From Caryophanales bacterium UBA6768 (lineage in GTDB: Bacteria > Bacillota > Bacilli > Bacillales_D > Amphibacillaceae): a DNA stretch of 64,000 nucleotides. The stretch spans positions 11,622 to 75,621 of the forward strand of contig DKGO01000195.1 in NCBI GenBank assembly GCA_002453315.1, written 5' to 3'. A model generated the notes under the pieces. That model searched no databases. It was not told where the DNA came from and was given only the letters and a program-made list of their open reading frames with translations. Each line of letters opens with the position of its first letter. Position 1 is the first letter of the stretch. Shown here in pieces: positions 17,579-27,036 of the stretch. The position numbers were made by a program, and so were the translations under genes.

Positions 17579-19057
17579 TTAATCATTTAATACGGCATTA
17601 ATATAAATGGAAGGATTCATTAAAGTATTTGCTGCATCTTGAACATATATTGCTATCGATTCGGCCCCGACACCTAGAACAATCGTTAATCCTACCAAAA
17701 ATATATTCGGAATTAATAATTGTTTTTTGAAAGGAATTTCCTCTTCTCTAGAAATAATCGTTTCTCCCCAAAAACAATTCATAAAAATACGTACTAATGA
17801 ATAGAGCACGATAATGCTTGAAAGAAAACTAAAGGCCAACAATAAATATGCTTCAGTTTCAATCGCACTTTGACCAATTAATAACTTCCCTATAAAACCA
17901 CTTAACGGTGGTATACCAGTGAGTGATAACGTTGTGATGAAAAACATGATACCAAGTATTGGATAGTTTTTAATTAAACCACTCATCTCATCCATTTTTT
18001 CTGTTTTTGCCACATAGATAATTGTTCCACCGAGGATGAACAAGAGAGATTTTCCGATCATGTCGTGAATTAAATAATAAATCGCTCCTTCAATCGCAGT
18101 TGGTGACATAATGGCTAATGCAATTAATATAAATCCAACTGAAATAATGACATTATATGAAATAATTTGTCGGATATTAGTATAGGCAGTAGCCCCAATT
18201 GAACCGGTGATTATTGTTAAAACCGCCATAAGACCAATCATTAAATGAGTTATTTGTTGTTCATGATAAAATAATAAGGTAAAAATACGGAAAAGTGCGT
18301 AAATCCCTACCTTGGTCATCAAAGCACCAAAAAGGGCAGCAATCGCAGTTGGGGGGGTACTATAGGAACCTGGCAACCATTGAAATAGTAACAGGCCACT
18401 TTTAATTGAAAAGACAATTAAAAATAGTAAACTAATGACGGTTAACATTGATGACTGTCCTACTTCCGCAATACGGACTGAAAGATGGGCCATATTTAAC
18501 GTGCCAAGAACGCCATATAAATAGCCTATTGCAATTAAGAATAATGAAGATGAAACAACATTAATTGCGACATACTTAATTGATTCCTTCCATTGAGATT
18601 TATTACCACCTAATATAATTAAAACATAGGAGGCTAATAACATGACTTCGAACGTTACAAACAAATTAAATAAATCACCAGTTAAAAAAGATCCATTAAC
18701 CCCGGCAATTAAAAAAGAAACGAATGAATAAAAGTAAAATTTTTCCCTTTGTTTACCGATTGTATACATTGCATATAAAATAATAATTGAACTTACCACA
18801 TTAGTTGTTAAAACTAAAATCATCGCAAACGAATCAGCAACAAAAGAAATCCCAAAAGGTGGTAACCAATCACCAAAATCTAAACGAATAATGCCTTGAT
18901 GTTGAATGGAATACAATATAACAATACTTATTAAACTATTGATGGCAAGCATAAAAAAGGTAATCCAACGTTGTAAAATGATATGTGAACTGAAAAACAC
19001 TAATATAATTGCTGATAATAAAGGAAGTACCATTGGTAACACAATTAAATTATTCAT
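17579..19057 (-). CDS. mrpD: Mrp antiporter subunit MrpD (NuoM/NuoN-like)
   Basis: The 492-residue polytopic protein of the Proton_antipo_M family has about fourteen membrane helices. Segments such as LFNLFVTFEVMLLASY (with the conserved glutamate) and YYLIHDMIGKSLLFIL match complex I antiporter-like subunits. With MrpA it forms the ion-translocating core that exchanges sodium (or potassium) for protons. GAGGAGG precedes the ATG, which overlaps the end of mrpC by 8 bases. Confidence 0.96.
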   Translation of the reverse strand: MNNLIVLPMVLPLLSAIILVFFSSHIILQRWITFFMLAINSLISIVILYSIQHQGIIRLDFGDWLPPFGISFVADSFAMILVLTTNVVSSIIILYAMYTIGKQREKFYFYSFVSFLIAGVNGSFLTGDLFNLFVTFEVMLLASYVLIILGGNKSQWKESIKYVAINVVSSSLFLIAIGYLYGVLGTLNMAHLSVRIAEVGQSSMLTVISLLFLIVFSIKSGLLLFQWLPGSYSTPPTAIAALFGALMTKVGIYALFRIFTLLFYHEQQITHLMIGLMAVLTIITGSIGATAYTNIRQIISYNVIISVGFILIALAIMSPTAIEGAIYYLIHDMIGKSLLFILGGTIIYVAKTEKMDEMSGLIKNYPILGIMFFITTLSLTGIPPLSGFIGKLLIGQSAIETEAYLLLAFSFLSSIIVLYSLVRIFMNCFWGETIISREEEIPFKKQLLIPNIFLVGLTIVLGVGAESIAIYVQDAANTLMNPSIYINAVLND

Positions 19058-19388
19058 AGAAGTACCTCCTCATATGACTTAAATTATCTGTATGTAATAG
19101 TTTATATGCTTGAAAGCTTAATACAAGGAAGAACGCAGAAACAGCAAAGTTGATTACAATGGAGGTTAAAATAAGCGCCTGTGGTAATGGGTCAACATAG
19201 GATGATGTTTGTTCAGTTGTAATAGGTACTTCATTGCCACCAAATCCACCCATCGCCATTAAAAGAAGGTGAACTGCATGAGTTAATACAGCGGTACCGA
19301 TAATGACCTGTACCACATTACTTGAAAGTAAAAAATAGACTGCAATTGTTACAAGTACACCAGCAACGATAATGATTACCGTTTCCAT
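19050..19388 (-). CDS. mrpC: Mrp antiporter subunit MrpC (NuoK-like)
   Basis: The product has three membrane helices and resembles NuoK: VVQVIIGTAVLTHAVHLLL and DPLPQALILTSIVI are conserved. I start it at ATG 19388, immediately after the mrpB stop, with GAGGACG as ribosome site; this gives 112 residues, the normal MrpC length. An upstream start at 19406 would add six residues lacking support. Confidence 0.95.
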   Translation of the reverse strand: METVIIIVAGVLVTIAVYFLLSSNVVQVIIGTAVLTHAVHLLLMAMGGFGGNEVPITTEQTSSYVDPLPQALILTSIVINFAVSAFFLVLSFQAYKLLHTDNLSHMRRYFYE

Positions 19389-19389
19389 A

Positions 19390-19815
19390 TTAAGACACGT
19401 CCTCACTAATACTAAGAATTACCGTAATCACCACTCCTAAAACAGTTAAAGCAACACCTAGCTCAAAAAAAGTAACAGAAGAAATGGTGATTTTACCTAA
19501 TAATAATAAATCTATTTGGAAGAAGGATTGATATAAAAAGGAATGACCAAATATAACTGATAAAATACCACTAATAAGGACAATTAAGGCACCAGTGGCG
19601 GCAACGAGTTTAAAATTAAGAGGTATTCCCGATTTTAAAGTTTCAACATCATACGCTAGCAATATTAATATGAAGGCAGAAGCTAAAACGAGACCAGCAA
19701 CAAATCCACCACCAGGGGCATGATGACCAGAAAAAAATAAATATAAAGCTAACGTTAAAATGATAAACACAACCACTCTGGATACAGACTGCAAAATCAC
19801 TTCATTTATTTTCAA
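19390..19815 (-). CDS. mrpB: Mrp antiporter subunit MrpB
   Basis: The 141-residue, four-helix protein shows the MnhB motif FFSGHHAPGGGFVAGLVLAS. It starts at TTG 19815 behind GGAGG and overlaps the mrpA end by 14 bases. MrpB contributes to the sodium/proton exchange complex; in many bacteria the same domain is duplicated at the C-terminus of MrpA. Confidence 0.95.
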   Translation of the reverse strand: MKINEVILQSVSRVVVFIILTLALYLFFSGHHAPGGGFVAGLVLASAFILILLAYDVETLKSGIPLNFKLVAATGALIVLISGILSVIFGHSFLYQSFFQIDLLLLGKITISSVTFFELGVALTVLGVVITVILSISEDVS

Positions 19816-22204
19816 TATTGTTTGCCTCCTTACCAGATTTTAGTTTGATAAGGGTGTATACACCAATTCCTGCAATAAACAATACAATCACTTCGAGCAT
19901 CGTATCGAACGCACGAAAATCACCAAGTATCGTATTTACAATATTCGTTGCTCCAGCTAATTTTTCTGACTGATCATAGTACGATGAAATCGAATCGAAT
20001 AGCATTCCAGATTTAACAGACAAAGCAATTAACGTAAAAACTAGACCGACCGAAATAGATAACAACATTCTAAACGATGAACGACGGAAACTGAAAGATT
20101 CTAAATTCCATTTAGGTAAGAAATAAAATGCCAGTAAAAATAATGCAGTTGTAATTGTTTCAACGACTAGTTGGGTTAATGCTAAATCAGGGGCTCTGAA
20201 GAGAACGAACAATAAAGCAATGGCAAAACCAATATAGCCATTAATAATAATAACAATGATACGGGATGTTGAAAGCAACATGGCTATACCAGCGATAACA
20301 ATGGAACCTGTCATGATCCATAAAAAAATCGTCATCGGCTCATCATGATGTATTGAAAAGGAAAAACCATTTAAATAAAAAAGTGAACCCCCTAAAATTA
20401 AGACAAAAAAGAGGAAAATATAACTCATATAGTGCCTCAAAAAGCCGGTCATATAAAAATTAGTAATAATTTTTGATAACCGATCATTTAAACTTAAAAC
20501 ATTACTATAGAGACTATCAAAAGATAGGCTTTCTGGGAACAGGATAAAAACTTTAAGAAAATAATCCCGCCAAATAAACAAAATAATTCCAACAATAATA
20601 AGGGTGATCGTCATCATCATTTCTGTATTAAATCCATGCCATAATTCAATTTGACTCACTTGACTTAAAGCAATATCCGGATAAATTGTTGTTAAAGCAG
20701 GTTGCAATAAATAGTGATTGATGATGTTTGGGAAAAAGAAAATCCCAATAACGAATATTGATAAAATAATGGGGGCAATTAACATTCCGAAAGATGCTTC
20801 TTGTAATTGAACAGCTGTACGTTTTATTTTCGGTCCGAAAAAGGTATGAAAAACAATCATCATGCTATAAATAAATGTAAAAATACTCGCTATCCATGCA
20901 ATAACTGGGAAGATATTAACAATTGATTGAATCGATAAAAAATCTACTGAACTTAATTGTAACATGGCGGTAAAAAACATTTCCTTACTCAAAAAGCCGT
21001 TGAAAGGGGGTAATCCAGCCATTGAGAAACTGCCAATTAAAGCGATGGTAAATGAAATTGGCATGATAGAAATTAATCCACCTAAACGACGTAAATCCCT
21101 TGTACCGACGCGATAATCAATAATACCGATGACCATAAAAAGTGTCCCTTTAAATGTAGAATGATTAATTAAATGAAATAAGGCCGCTAAACTTGCCTGG
21201 GTAAATAAAGTTGTTTCAACACTTATATGCGGATGAAAGGCTAATGATCCAACACCAAACAAACTCATAATGAGCCCTAACTGGGAAACTGTAGAATAAG
21301 CAAGTAAAGCCTTAAGGTCAGTTTGTCTTATGGCAGTTAAAGCGGCCCAAAACAAGGTGAATATCCCAACACCGCAGACGAGCCAAAACCATATTTCATT
21401 ACTACCTAATATAGGAGTAAATCGCGCGACAATATAGATGCCAGCTTTAACCATTGTGGCAGAGTGTAGATAGGCACTAACTGGTGTCGGGGCTTCCATT
21501 GCCCCCGGCAACCAAATATGGAATGGGAATTGGGCAGATTTTGTAAATGCCCCTAATAAAACGAGTAAAACAATTGGTGTAATAAGTGGATGGTGCTTAT
21601 AGGTGTGTATTGTTGCCATTATTTCCTTTATACTGAACGTTCCTGTTATATGATGGAGCATTAAAAAGGCGACAAACATCGCAAGTCCGCCAAATATCGT
21701 AATCATTAAGGCTTTTTTAGCCCCGTAACGGGAGCCTTTTCTCCGATACCAAAATGCAATAAGCAAAAAGGATGAGATGCTCGTTAATTCCCAAAATAAA
21801 TAGAGGGACATTAAATGATCAGAAAAAACAACACCGAGCATACTTCCCATAAAGAAAAGTAAATAAATATAGAAACGATTAATTGAAGGTTCTGTTGATA
21901 AATAATACATTGAATATAGGACAACTAAAGAGCCAATTCCTGTAATTAATAATCCAAAAATTAAACTTAGACCATCAATCGTCGTTAAAAAGTTAATGTT
22001 ATAGGAAGGAATCCAAGGAATGTCGTAAATGATAGAGGTACCACGCAATATTAAAGGGATTTTACTTAATAAAAGACAAAACAAAATGGTTGGTACGATA
22101 AACACAAACCAATGAATGAACGAACGGGTAAATTTATTTATAAATATAATAATAATCAATGCGGCTAGAAATGGAAGGAGAATTGCTGAAATAATCGTTA
22201 GCAA
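19802..22204 (-). CDS. mrpA: Mrp antiporter subunit MrpA (NuoL-like)
   Basis: This first and largest gene of the operon encodes an 800-residue NuoL-like subunit with about twenty membrane helices. The core has LMSLYLFWELTSISSFLLI (conserved glutamate) and HIWLPGAMEAPTPVSAYLHS, followed by a C-terminal part with the MbhD/MbhE-like region. MrpA is needed for sodium resistance and alkali tolerance. The start is TTG 22204 with AAGGGGGAA ahead. The overlapping order A-B-C-D-E-F-G is complete, so a functional seven-subunit group 1 Mrp system is expected. Confidence 0.97.
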   Translation of the reverse strand: MLTIISAILLPFLAALIIIIFINKFTRSFIHWFVFIVPTILFCLLLSKIPLILRGTSIIYDIPWIPSYNINFLTTIDGLSLIFGLLITGIGSLVVLYSMYYLSTEPSINRFYIYLLFFMGSMLGVVFSDHLMSLYLFWELTSISSFLLIAFWYRRKGSRYGAKKALMITIFGGLAMFVAFLMLHHITGTFSIKEIMATIHTYKHHPLITPIVLLVLLGAFTKSAQFPFHIWLPGAMEAPTPVSAYLHSATMVKAGIYIVARFTPILGSNEIWFWLVCGVGIFTLFWAALTAIRQTDLKALLAYSTVSQLGLIMSLFGVGSLAFHPHISVETTLFTQASLAALFHLINHSTFKGTLFMVIGIIDYRVGTRDLRRLGGLISIMPISFTIALIGSFSMAGLPPFNGFLSKEMFFTAMLQLSSVDFLSIQSIVNIFPVIAWIASIFTFIYSMMIVFHTFFGPKIKRTAVQLQEASFGMLIAPIILSIFVIGIFFFPNIINHYLLQPALTTIYPDIALSQVSQIELWHGFNTEMMMTITLIIVGIILFIWRDYFLKVFILFPESLSFDSLYSNVLSLNDRLSKIITNFYMTGFLRHYMSYIFLFFVLILGGSLFYLNGFSFSIHHDEPMTIFLWIMTGSIVIAGIAMLLSTSRIIVIIINGYIGFAIALLFVLFRAPDLALTQLVVETITTALFLLAFYFLPKWNLESFSFRRSSFRMLLSISVGLVFTLIALSVKSGMLFDSISSYYDQSEKLAGATNIVNTILGDFRAFDTMLEVIVLFIAGIGVYTLIKLKSGKEANNIENK

Positions 22205-22360
22205 CTTGATTCCCCCTTATAGAAAATTCAACGATAAATTTTAATATTTACTATTAATAGGCTTTCTTTATTATATACTAAAACAATTGAGACCGCACGA
22301 AATCAAAATAATTAACAAATGGTGTTTTTGAAAAGAATATACAAAATTGGTCACTGTAAA

Positions 22361-22392
22361 CGATAGATATTATCGATGAAATAGAGTATAAT
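22361..22392. promoter_or_regulatory. Inverted repeat and -10-like hexamer between mrpA and the Usp gene
   Basis: CGATA-GATAT-TATCG (22361-22375) is a perfect short inverted repeat, and TATAAT lies at 22387-22392, facing the Usp-like gene. No good -35 box is seen, which would fit an activator or weak promoter. Read as tentative. Confidence 0.35.
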
Positions 22393-22460
22393 AAGTTTTT
22401 AATATAGTAACGAACAAAAAATTGTTGCAATGGTGAAGTAATAAAAAGAGGTGACCTTTT

Positions 22461-23138
22461 GTGGTGGATGTTAAAAGCCATATGGATGAGCGCATTTTAG
22501 TGTGTGTATACTATGGTCCTAATGGAGAACGCCTTATCAGGCGGGGGCATACGCTATCAAAATTAATTAATTGTCCATTTTATGTACTTAATGTTGACCG
22601 TCTTTCATCAGATGAATTCGATGCTGAAAAATCGACTTACGTAGAACAATGGCAAGAGTTATCTGAAAAGCTTGGGGCAGAGAAGTTTATTTTAAAAGAT
22701 AACGAAACCCGACCAATTGCAAAGGTTATTAAGGAAGTAGCGTATAAAAATAATATTACCCAAGTGATTGTTGGGGAAACACCACAAAACCGATGGGAAG
22801 AAATAACGAAAGGTTCTTTCATTAATGTATTATTAAAGGAACTAGTTTTTGTCGACATTCATATCGTATCTGTTGATAGGGCCTTGAAGGTAACAGATGA
22901 AGCAGTATATGAAAAAGGTATTAGGGGCTATTTACGAAAAGAAGCCGATGGATTTATCTTAACTTTTACAAAATCAAAAGCCAATTTGTTTGAGGGTGTA
23001 TTTTATAAAGAAATTGGAACAGATTTTAACAACGGCATTTTTAAATATGTTTGTCGGGGAGAAAGCCACCAAGTTAGAGTTATAGAAGATGCCGTAATGG
23101 AAGAAATAAAAGATGCTCCAAATATAAACGTAGAATGA
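22461..23138 (+). CDS. Universal-stress/KdpD-like cytosolic protein
   Basis: The 225-residue soluble protein begins with an alpha/beta Usp-type domain (about residues 8-135) resembling the N-terminal Usp portion of the potassium sensor KdpD: ERILVCVYYGPNGERLIRRG, then NITQVIVGETPQNRWEEITKGS. There is no kinase domain. The C-terminal 85 residues do not match a family I recognise. AGAGGTGA precedes GTG 22461 (GTG 22464 is equally possible). Divergence from the mrp operon suggests a role in monovalent-cation or stress response, but this is inference from position. Its own terminator follows. Confidence 0.75.
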   Translation: MVDVKSHMDERILVCVYYGPNGERLIRRGHTLSKLINCPFYVLNVDRLSSDEFDAEKSTYVEQWQELSEKLGAEKFILKDNETRPIAKVIKEVAYKNNITQVIVGETPQNRWEEITKGSFINVLLKELVFVDIHIVSVDRALKVTDEAVYEKGIRGYLRKEADGFILTFTKSKANLFEGVFYKEIGTDFNNGIFKYVCRGESHQVRVIEDAVMEEIKDAPNINVE

Positions 23139-23141
23139 AAA

Positions 23142-23174
23142 GCCAAGTGGATATTCACTTGGCTATTATTTTTA
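23142..23174 (+). terminator. Intrinsic terminator after the Usp-like gene
   Basis: AGCCAAGTG and CACTTGGCT form a perfect 9-bp stem with a 6-base loop, followed by ATTATTTTT. Confidence 0.88.
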
Positions 23175-23194
23175 ATAAATTTGTATGAAATTGC

Positions 23195-23364
23195 TGTTGG
23201 GGGTAATGATTACGATTTAATTGTGTCCTTCTCTGTATAAAACTGATGTAGAAGGTAAGGATTATGTCTTAATCGTGCCCTTCTCTGTGCGAAACTGATG
23301 TAGAAGGTAAGGATGATAACTTAATCATGCCCTTCTACATTGGAAATCAGCCGAGAAGGTCGTT
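23195..23364. repeat. Second array of the 52-bp repeat family (about 3 copies)
   Basis: Units starting at 23245 and 23297 are exactly 52 bp apart, with a degenerate copy before (23195-23244) and a truncated one after (from 23349). Each carries GATGTAGAAGGTAAGGAT, then CTTAATCGTGCCCTTCT, the same layout as the array at 7.3 kb (GTAGAAGG-GAAGGA ... TAATCGTGCCCTTC). It lies in the convergent gap between the Usp-like gene and the sirtuin gene. Confidence 0.88.
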
Positions 23365-23397
23365 CAAACAAAATGACTTTTTTAGAATTAAAGTATT

Positions 23398-24120
23398 TCA
23401 CTCTAGTTGGTTATTTAAAGATATTAGCAAATCCTTTATACTCAAATCTTGATATATAAAATCTGCGTACATGTCTAATTCAGTTGTTTCACGATTAACA
23501 ATCACAAGCTTTGCCCCATTTTGTTTGGCAACTAAGGGAAACATGTTGGCAGGTGAAACAGATAACGAAGACCCAAGGACAATAAATAAGTCTGCTTTAT
23601 TCGCCTCTACCTCAGCTTGTCGGAAAGTTTCCTCTGGAAGGCTTTCTCCGAATAACACAATACCAGGTCGGACTGTGCCTCCGCATTCACATATATATTT
23701 TCCATCTAGATATGTTTGTCGGCCATATTGACGTTGACATTTATGACAATGCAAGGATCGGAATGACCCATGCAATTGTAGAACATTTTTATTTCCGGCA
23801 TCACTATGAAAGCCGTCGACGTTCTGTGTAATGATGCCTTTAATGAGTCCTTTTTCTTCCCACTCACTTAAAATGTAATGGCCCTTATGTGGATTATATT
23901 TATCAATTTCACTTAAACGATAGCGATAAAAGTTTGAAAATTCCTCACGATTATTGTGTAAAGCATTGACATTAGCTAGTTCGTCAGGGTTAAATTTCTC
24001 CCATAAACCACGATCCCTTGAACGAAAGTCAGGCAAACCACTCTCCGTTGACATGCCAGCACCAGTGAAAACAATCGTGTAGTTTGCTTTCTCTATTAAC
24101 TCTTTAAATTGTTTACTCAT
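23398..24120 (-). CDS. NAD-dependent protein deacylase, Sir2 family (SrtN-like)
   Basis: The 240-residue sirtuin removes acyl groups from lysines using NAD. Visible are the NAD motif GAGMSTESGLPDFRS (from residue 20), TQNVDGFH, the catalytic H117 in QLHGS, and the zinc-binding cysteines C125, C128, C144 and C146. GSSLSVSPAN and IVNRE close the Rossmann fold. Length and motifs match Bacillus SrtN. It is followed downstream by the 52-bp repeats, and the DUF418 gene lies 25 bases upstream on the same strand. Confidence 0.94.
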   Translation of the reverse strand: MSKQFKELIEKANYTIVFTGAGMSTESGLPDFRSRDRGLWEKFNPDELANVNALHNNREEFSNFYRYRLSEIDKYNPHKGHYILSEWEEKGLIKGIITQNVDGFHSDAGNKNVLQLHGSFRSLHCHKCQRQYGRQTYLDGKYICECGGTVRPGIVLFGESLPEETFRQAEVEANKADLFIVLGSSLSVSPANMFPLVAKQNGAKLVIVNRETTELDMYADFIYQDLSIKDLLISLNNQLE

Positions 24121-24145
24121 TGATAGACATAGCCCCTTTCATTGA

Positions 24146-25369
24146 TTATTTCTTTTTAAAAGTCGATACTCCTTTATAAGTAGCCGCTCGCCATACCCAT
24201 TCAAGTGGACCATATGCAAAATGTCGAAGCCAAAGGCTACTGATAATTAATTGTAAGATGAAAAATCCAGAAGCAATCGCTAACCCTACTAATGGATATA
24301 CCTTTCCATAAAGGCCAAATCCGTAGCTATAAAAAATGGTTGTCATCATGATTGATTGTAAAATATAGTTGGAGAAAGCGGTTCGACCAACGGCAGCTAC
24401 AGCCGTAAATAATCGTTTATTCCATGAACAGCGCATCAAGTAAATGATTGTTATCACGTAAAACATCATAAGAAAAGGTGCGCCAATGATTAACATTGCT
24501 TCATTACCATTCAAGCCATAGATGATATTGGTAGGTAAACCAATAATAAGGCCAACAAGCCAAATTTTCAGAAGTGTTTTTTTATGTTGTGACAGGTTAT
24601 GTAAAAATCGCTTTTTTGCTATATATAACCCAAGTAAAAACATACTGAAAAAAGGAATATTCACATAAAAATATAACAAAGGATTGAAAGATGCCATACC
24701 ATTCATTTTCATATAGTATACACGATCATGAATATTTTGTTTTATCACTTCAACAAACGAACCCTCACTATAAGTTTGTAAAGCTTGTTTTGCTTCTAGT
24801 TCCCCTTCCAGCTTCATTTGCTTTGAATATTCCGACATGTCGACTGCCATATCATCCGGTACAATCGATATTAACAAGAAGGGAATGGCAATTAACGTAT
24901 AAAAAATCATCGCCCAAATGAGAATGGTTTTAGGTTTGTGTTTTCGGAATAGTAATAAAACAAAACCGAGTAGGGCATATTCTGTTAAAATATCGCCGTC
25001 CCAAATTAAAAAAGCATGGATGGTTCCAAAAATAAGTAACACAAATAATCTCCTAGTATACAAAGCAGTGAAATTATATCCCTTTGCTTCAGTACGTTCC
25101 AGCAATAAATACATGCCAAAACCGAATAAAAAGGAAAACATCGTAATAAATTTCATTTCAATAAATATGTCTAATAATGTTCGGGTCCATTGGTCCCATT
25201 GACTCCAATTTTCAGTAAAAAAGTTATGTTCACCAATGGGGAGTAAATATAAATCGGGATAACTGAAATGTGCCATATTGACAAGTAAAATTCCGAAGAT
25301 TGCAAAGCCGCGGATGACATCAATGTGTAGTAGCCGATCCTTTTCGGTGGTAGGTTGTAATGTGTTCAA
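24146..25369 (-). CDS. DUF418 family membrane protein (YeiB/YxaH-like)
   Basis: The 407-residue protein has about ten membrane helices. The N-terminal DVIRGFAIFGILLVNMAHFS is the hallmark of the YeiB/acyltransferase-3-like clan, and the C-terminal DUF418 domain ends with LWLRHFAYGPLEWVWRAAT. The biochemical role is unknown; related folds transfer acyl groups to sugars or nucleotides at the membrane. It starts at TTG 25369 with AGGAGG ahead. Together with the sirtuin gene it probably forms a two-gene unit. Confidence 0.87.
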   Translation of the reverse strand: MNTLQPTTEKDRLLHIDVIRGFAIFGILLVNMAHFSYPDLYLLPIGEHNFFTENWSQWDQWTRTLLDIFIEMKFITMFSFLFGFGMYLLLERTEAKGYNFTALYTRRLFVLLIFGTIHAFLIWDGDILTEYALLGFVLLLFRKHKPKTILIWAMIFYTLIAIPFLLISIVPDDMAVDMSEYSKQMKLEGELEAKQALQTYSEGSFVEVIKQNIHDRVYYMKMNGMASFNPLLYFYVNIPFFSMFLLGLYIAKKRFLHNLSQHKKTLLKIWLVGLIIGLPTNIIYGLNGNEAMLIIGAPFLMMFYVITIIYLMRCSWNKRLFTAVAAVGRTAFSNYILQSIMMTTIFYSYGFGLYGKVYPLVGLAIASGFFILQLIISSLWLRHFAYGPLEWVWRAATYKGVSTFKKK

Positions 25370-25468
25370 AATAGGTCCTCCTGAAAATTGCTCAATGAAC
25401 TGTATTAATTTTATTTACTCATCAGGGTATATTCAATTTATTAAAATATCAATAGTTCCATTTATTTT

Positions 25469-25644
25469 GGCTCTGTTAAATCTGGTTGTTGATAAATAGT
25501 ACTTGCTTTTCAGTGGGCTAGGCTTCAGATAACTTAGTAAATTAGTTCACTTTACTAAGTGGGTCTTCAGCTCAAGCCCTCCCACAGGAGTCTCGTACTT
25601 TTTATCAATTATATCTATTTTCAACAATAAACTTTAACTGCGCT
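25469..25644. mobile_element. MITE-like element A with imperfect terminal inverted repeats
   Basis: The left end begins GGCTCTGTTAAATCTGGTTG. The right end, read inward on the other strand, begins AGCGCAGTTAAAGTTTATTG; 17 of 24 end positions match. The 176-bp interior has no gene but holds a perfect stem ACTTAGTAAA/TTTACTAAGT (around 25529-25557) and GTACTTGC ... CTCGTACT. It lies between gdhA and the DUF418 gene and may also end gdhA transcription. A related element lies at 56692-56877. No transposase is seen, and no clear target duplication. Confidence 0.5.
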
Positions 25645-25650
25645 TTTATT

Positions 25651-27036
25651 TTAAATGACGCCTTGCTCAATCATCGTATCAGCAACTTTTGTAAAACCGG
25701 CAATACTGGAACCAATCACCAAATTATCAGGGTAGCCATAATTTGAAGCTGAGCGGGTACAATTTCGATAAATATCTTTCATAATTTCCTTTACTTTTTC
25801 ATCCACCTCATCAAAAGTCCACGATAGTCTTGCACTATTTTGGGCCATTTCAAGGGATGAACAAGCGACACCACCAGCATTAACTGCCTGTGCCGGACCA
25901 AACATAACCCCATTTTCTAAAAAGATATCTATTGCCTCTATCGAACATGGCATATTAGCCCCTTCAGCAACCACTTTTACCCCATTTTTAACAAGGATTG
26001 ATGCGGAATCGGCATCGATTTCATTTTGGGTCGCACATGGGAGGGCAATATCACAGGGAATAGACCAGATTTTACTACAATCATCAAAATATTCTGCCTC
26101 AGGATGTTCTTTAATGTATTCCTTAATTCTTGCCCCTTCGGAAAATTTAATTCTTTTGATAGTCTGTAGGCTTAAACCATTCTTGTCAAATACATAACCA
26201 TTTGAATCACTACAAGCAACCACTTTTGCCCCTAATTTAATCGCCTTTTCCATCGCATAAATAGCAACATTTCCCGATCCGGAAGTGATTAATGTTTTGT
26301 TACGGAAATTCATCCGTTTTTCTTTTAACATTTCTTCGACAAAGTAAATCGTACCATATCCAGTTGCCTCGGTTCTACCTAGGCTACCACCATAATTAAT
26401 ACCCTTTCCAGTCAAAACACCGGCTTCATAAGCTCCCCTTAACCGTTTATATTGGCCAAACATATATCCGACTTCACGTTTCCCGACACCGATATCACCA
26501 GCAGGTACATCAGTGTCAGGGCCAATGTAGCGATATAGCTCAGTCATAAAGCTCTGACAAAAGCGCATGATTTCATTATCGGATTTTCCTTTTGGGTCAA
26601 AATCCGCTCCACCTTTACCACCCCCGATAGGTTGACCAGTTAGAGCATTTTTGAATATTTGCGTTAATGATAAAAACTTCATGACACTTAAATTAACAGA
26701 TGGATGAAAACGTATGCCACCCTTATACGGGCCGATAGCACTGTTAAATTGTACGCGATAACCACGATTTACTTGAACATTTCCTTTGTCATCTACCCAA
26801 GGCACACGGAAAATAATCATCCGTTCGGGCTCCAAAATTTGTTCCAGAATATTATGTTCTAAGTATGTGCGGTTTTTCACAAAGATAGGCACAAGGGAAT
26901 GAAGCAGGATTTTAACAGCCTGTAAAAATTCTTTCTCATCAGGATCACGTGCTTCTAATTTATTATAAATATCTCTCATGTAAGCAATGGCTTCTTTTTC
27001 ACTCTTAGTACTATTTTCATTAATGGATAACATCAT
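25651..27036 (-). CDS. gdhA: NADP-specific glutamate dehydrogenase
   Basis: The enzyme makes glutamate from 2-oxoglutarate and ammonia with NADPH. The protein is very close in layout to enterobacterial GdhA: VQFNSAIGPYKGGIRFHPSV, the catalytic PIGGGKGGADFDPKGKS, PAGDIGVGKREVGYM, and a Rossmann motif SGSGNVAIYA. From ATG 27036 it has 461 residues; this start is chosen because AGGAGAGGG lies just before it, and ATG 27033 is also possible. This hexameric NADP type is different from the catabolic RocG/GudB enzymes of Bacillus. The divergent neighbour is a GltC-like regulator, which suggests control by nitrogen or carbon state. Confidence 0.95.
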   Translation of the reverse strand: MMLSINENSTKSEKEAIAYMRDIYNKLEARDPDEKEFLQAVKILLHSLVPIFVKNRTYLEHNILEQILEPERMIIFRVPWVDDKGNVQVNRGYRVQFNSAIGPYKGGIRFHPSVNLSVMKFLSLTQIFKNALTGQPIGGGKGGADFDPKGKSDNEIMRFCQSFMTELYRYIGPDTDVPAGDIGVGKREVGYMFGQYKRLRGAYEAGVLTGKGINYGGSLGRTEATGYGTIYFVEEMLKEKRMNFRNKTLITSGSGNVAIYAMEKAIKLGAKVVACSDSNGYVFDKNGLSLQTIKRIKFSEGARIKEYIKEHPEAEYFDDCSKIWSIPCDIALPCATQNEIDADSASILVKNGVKVVAEGANMPCSIEAIDIFLENGVMFGPAQAVNAGGVACSSLEMAQNSARLSWTFDEVDEKVKEIMKDIYRNCTRSASNYGYPDNLVIGSSIAGFTKVADTMIEQGVI

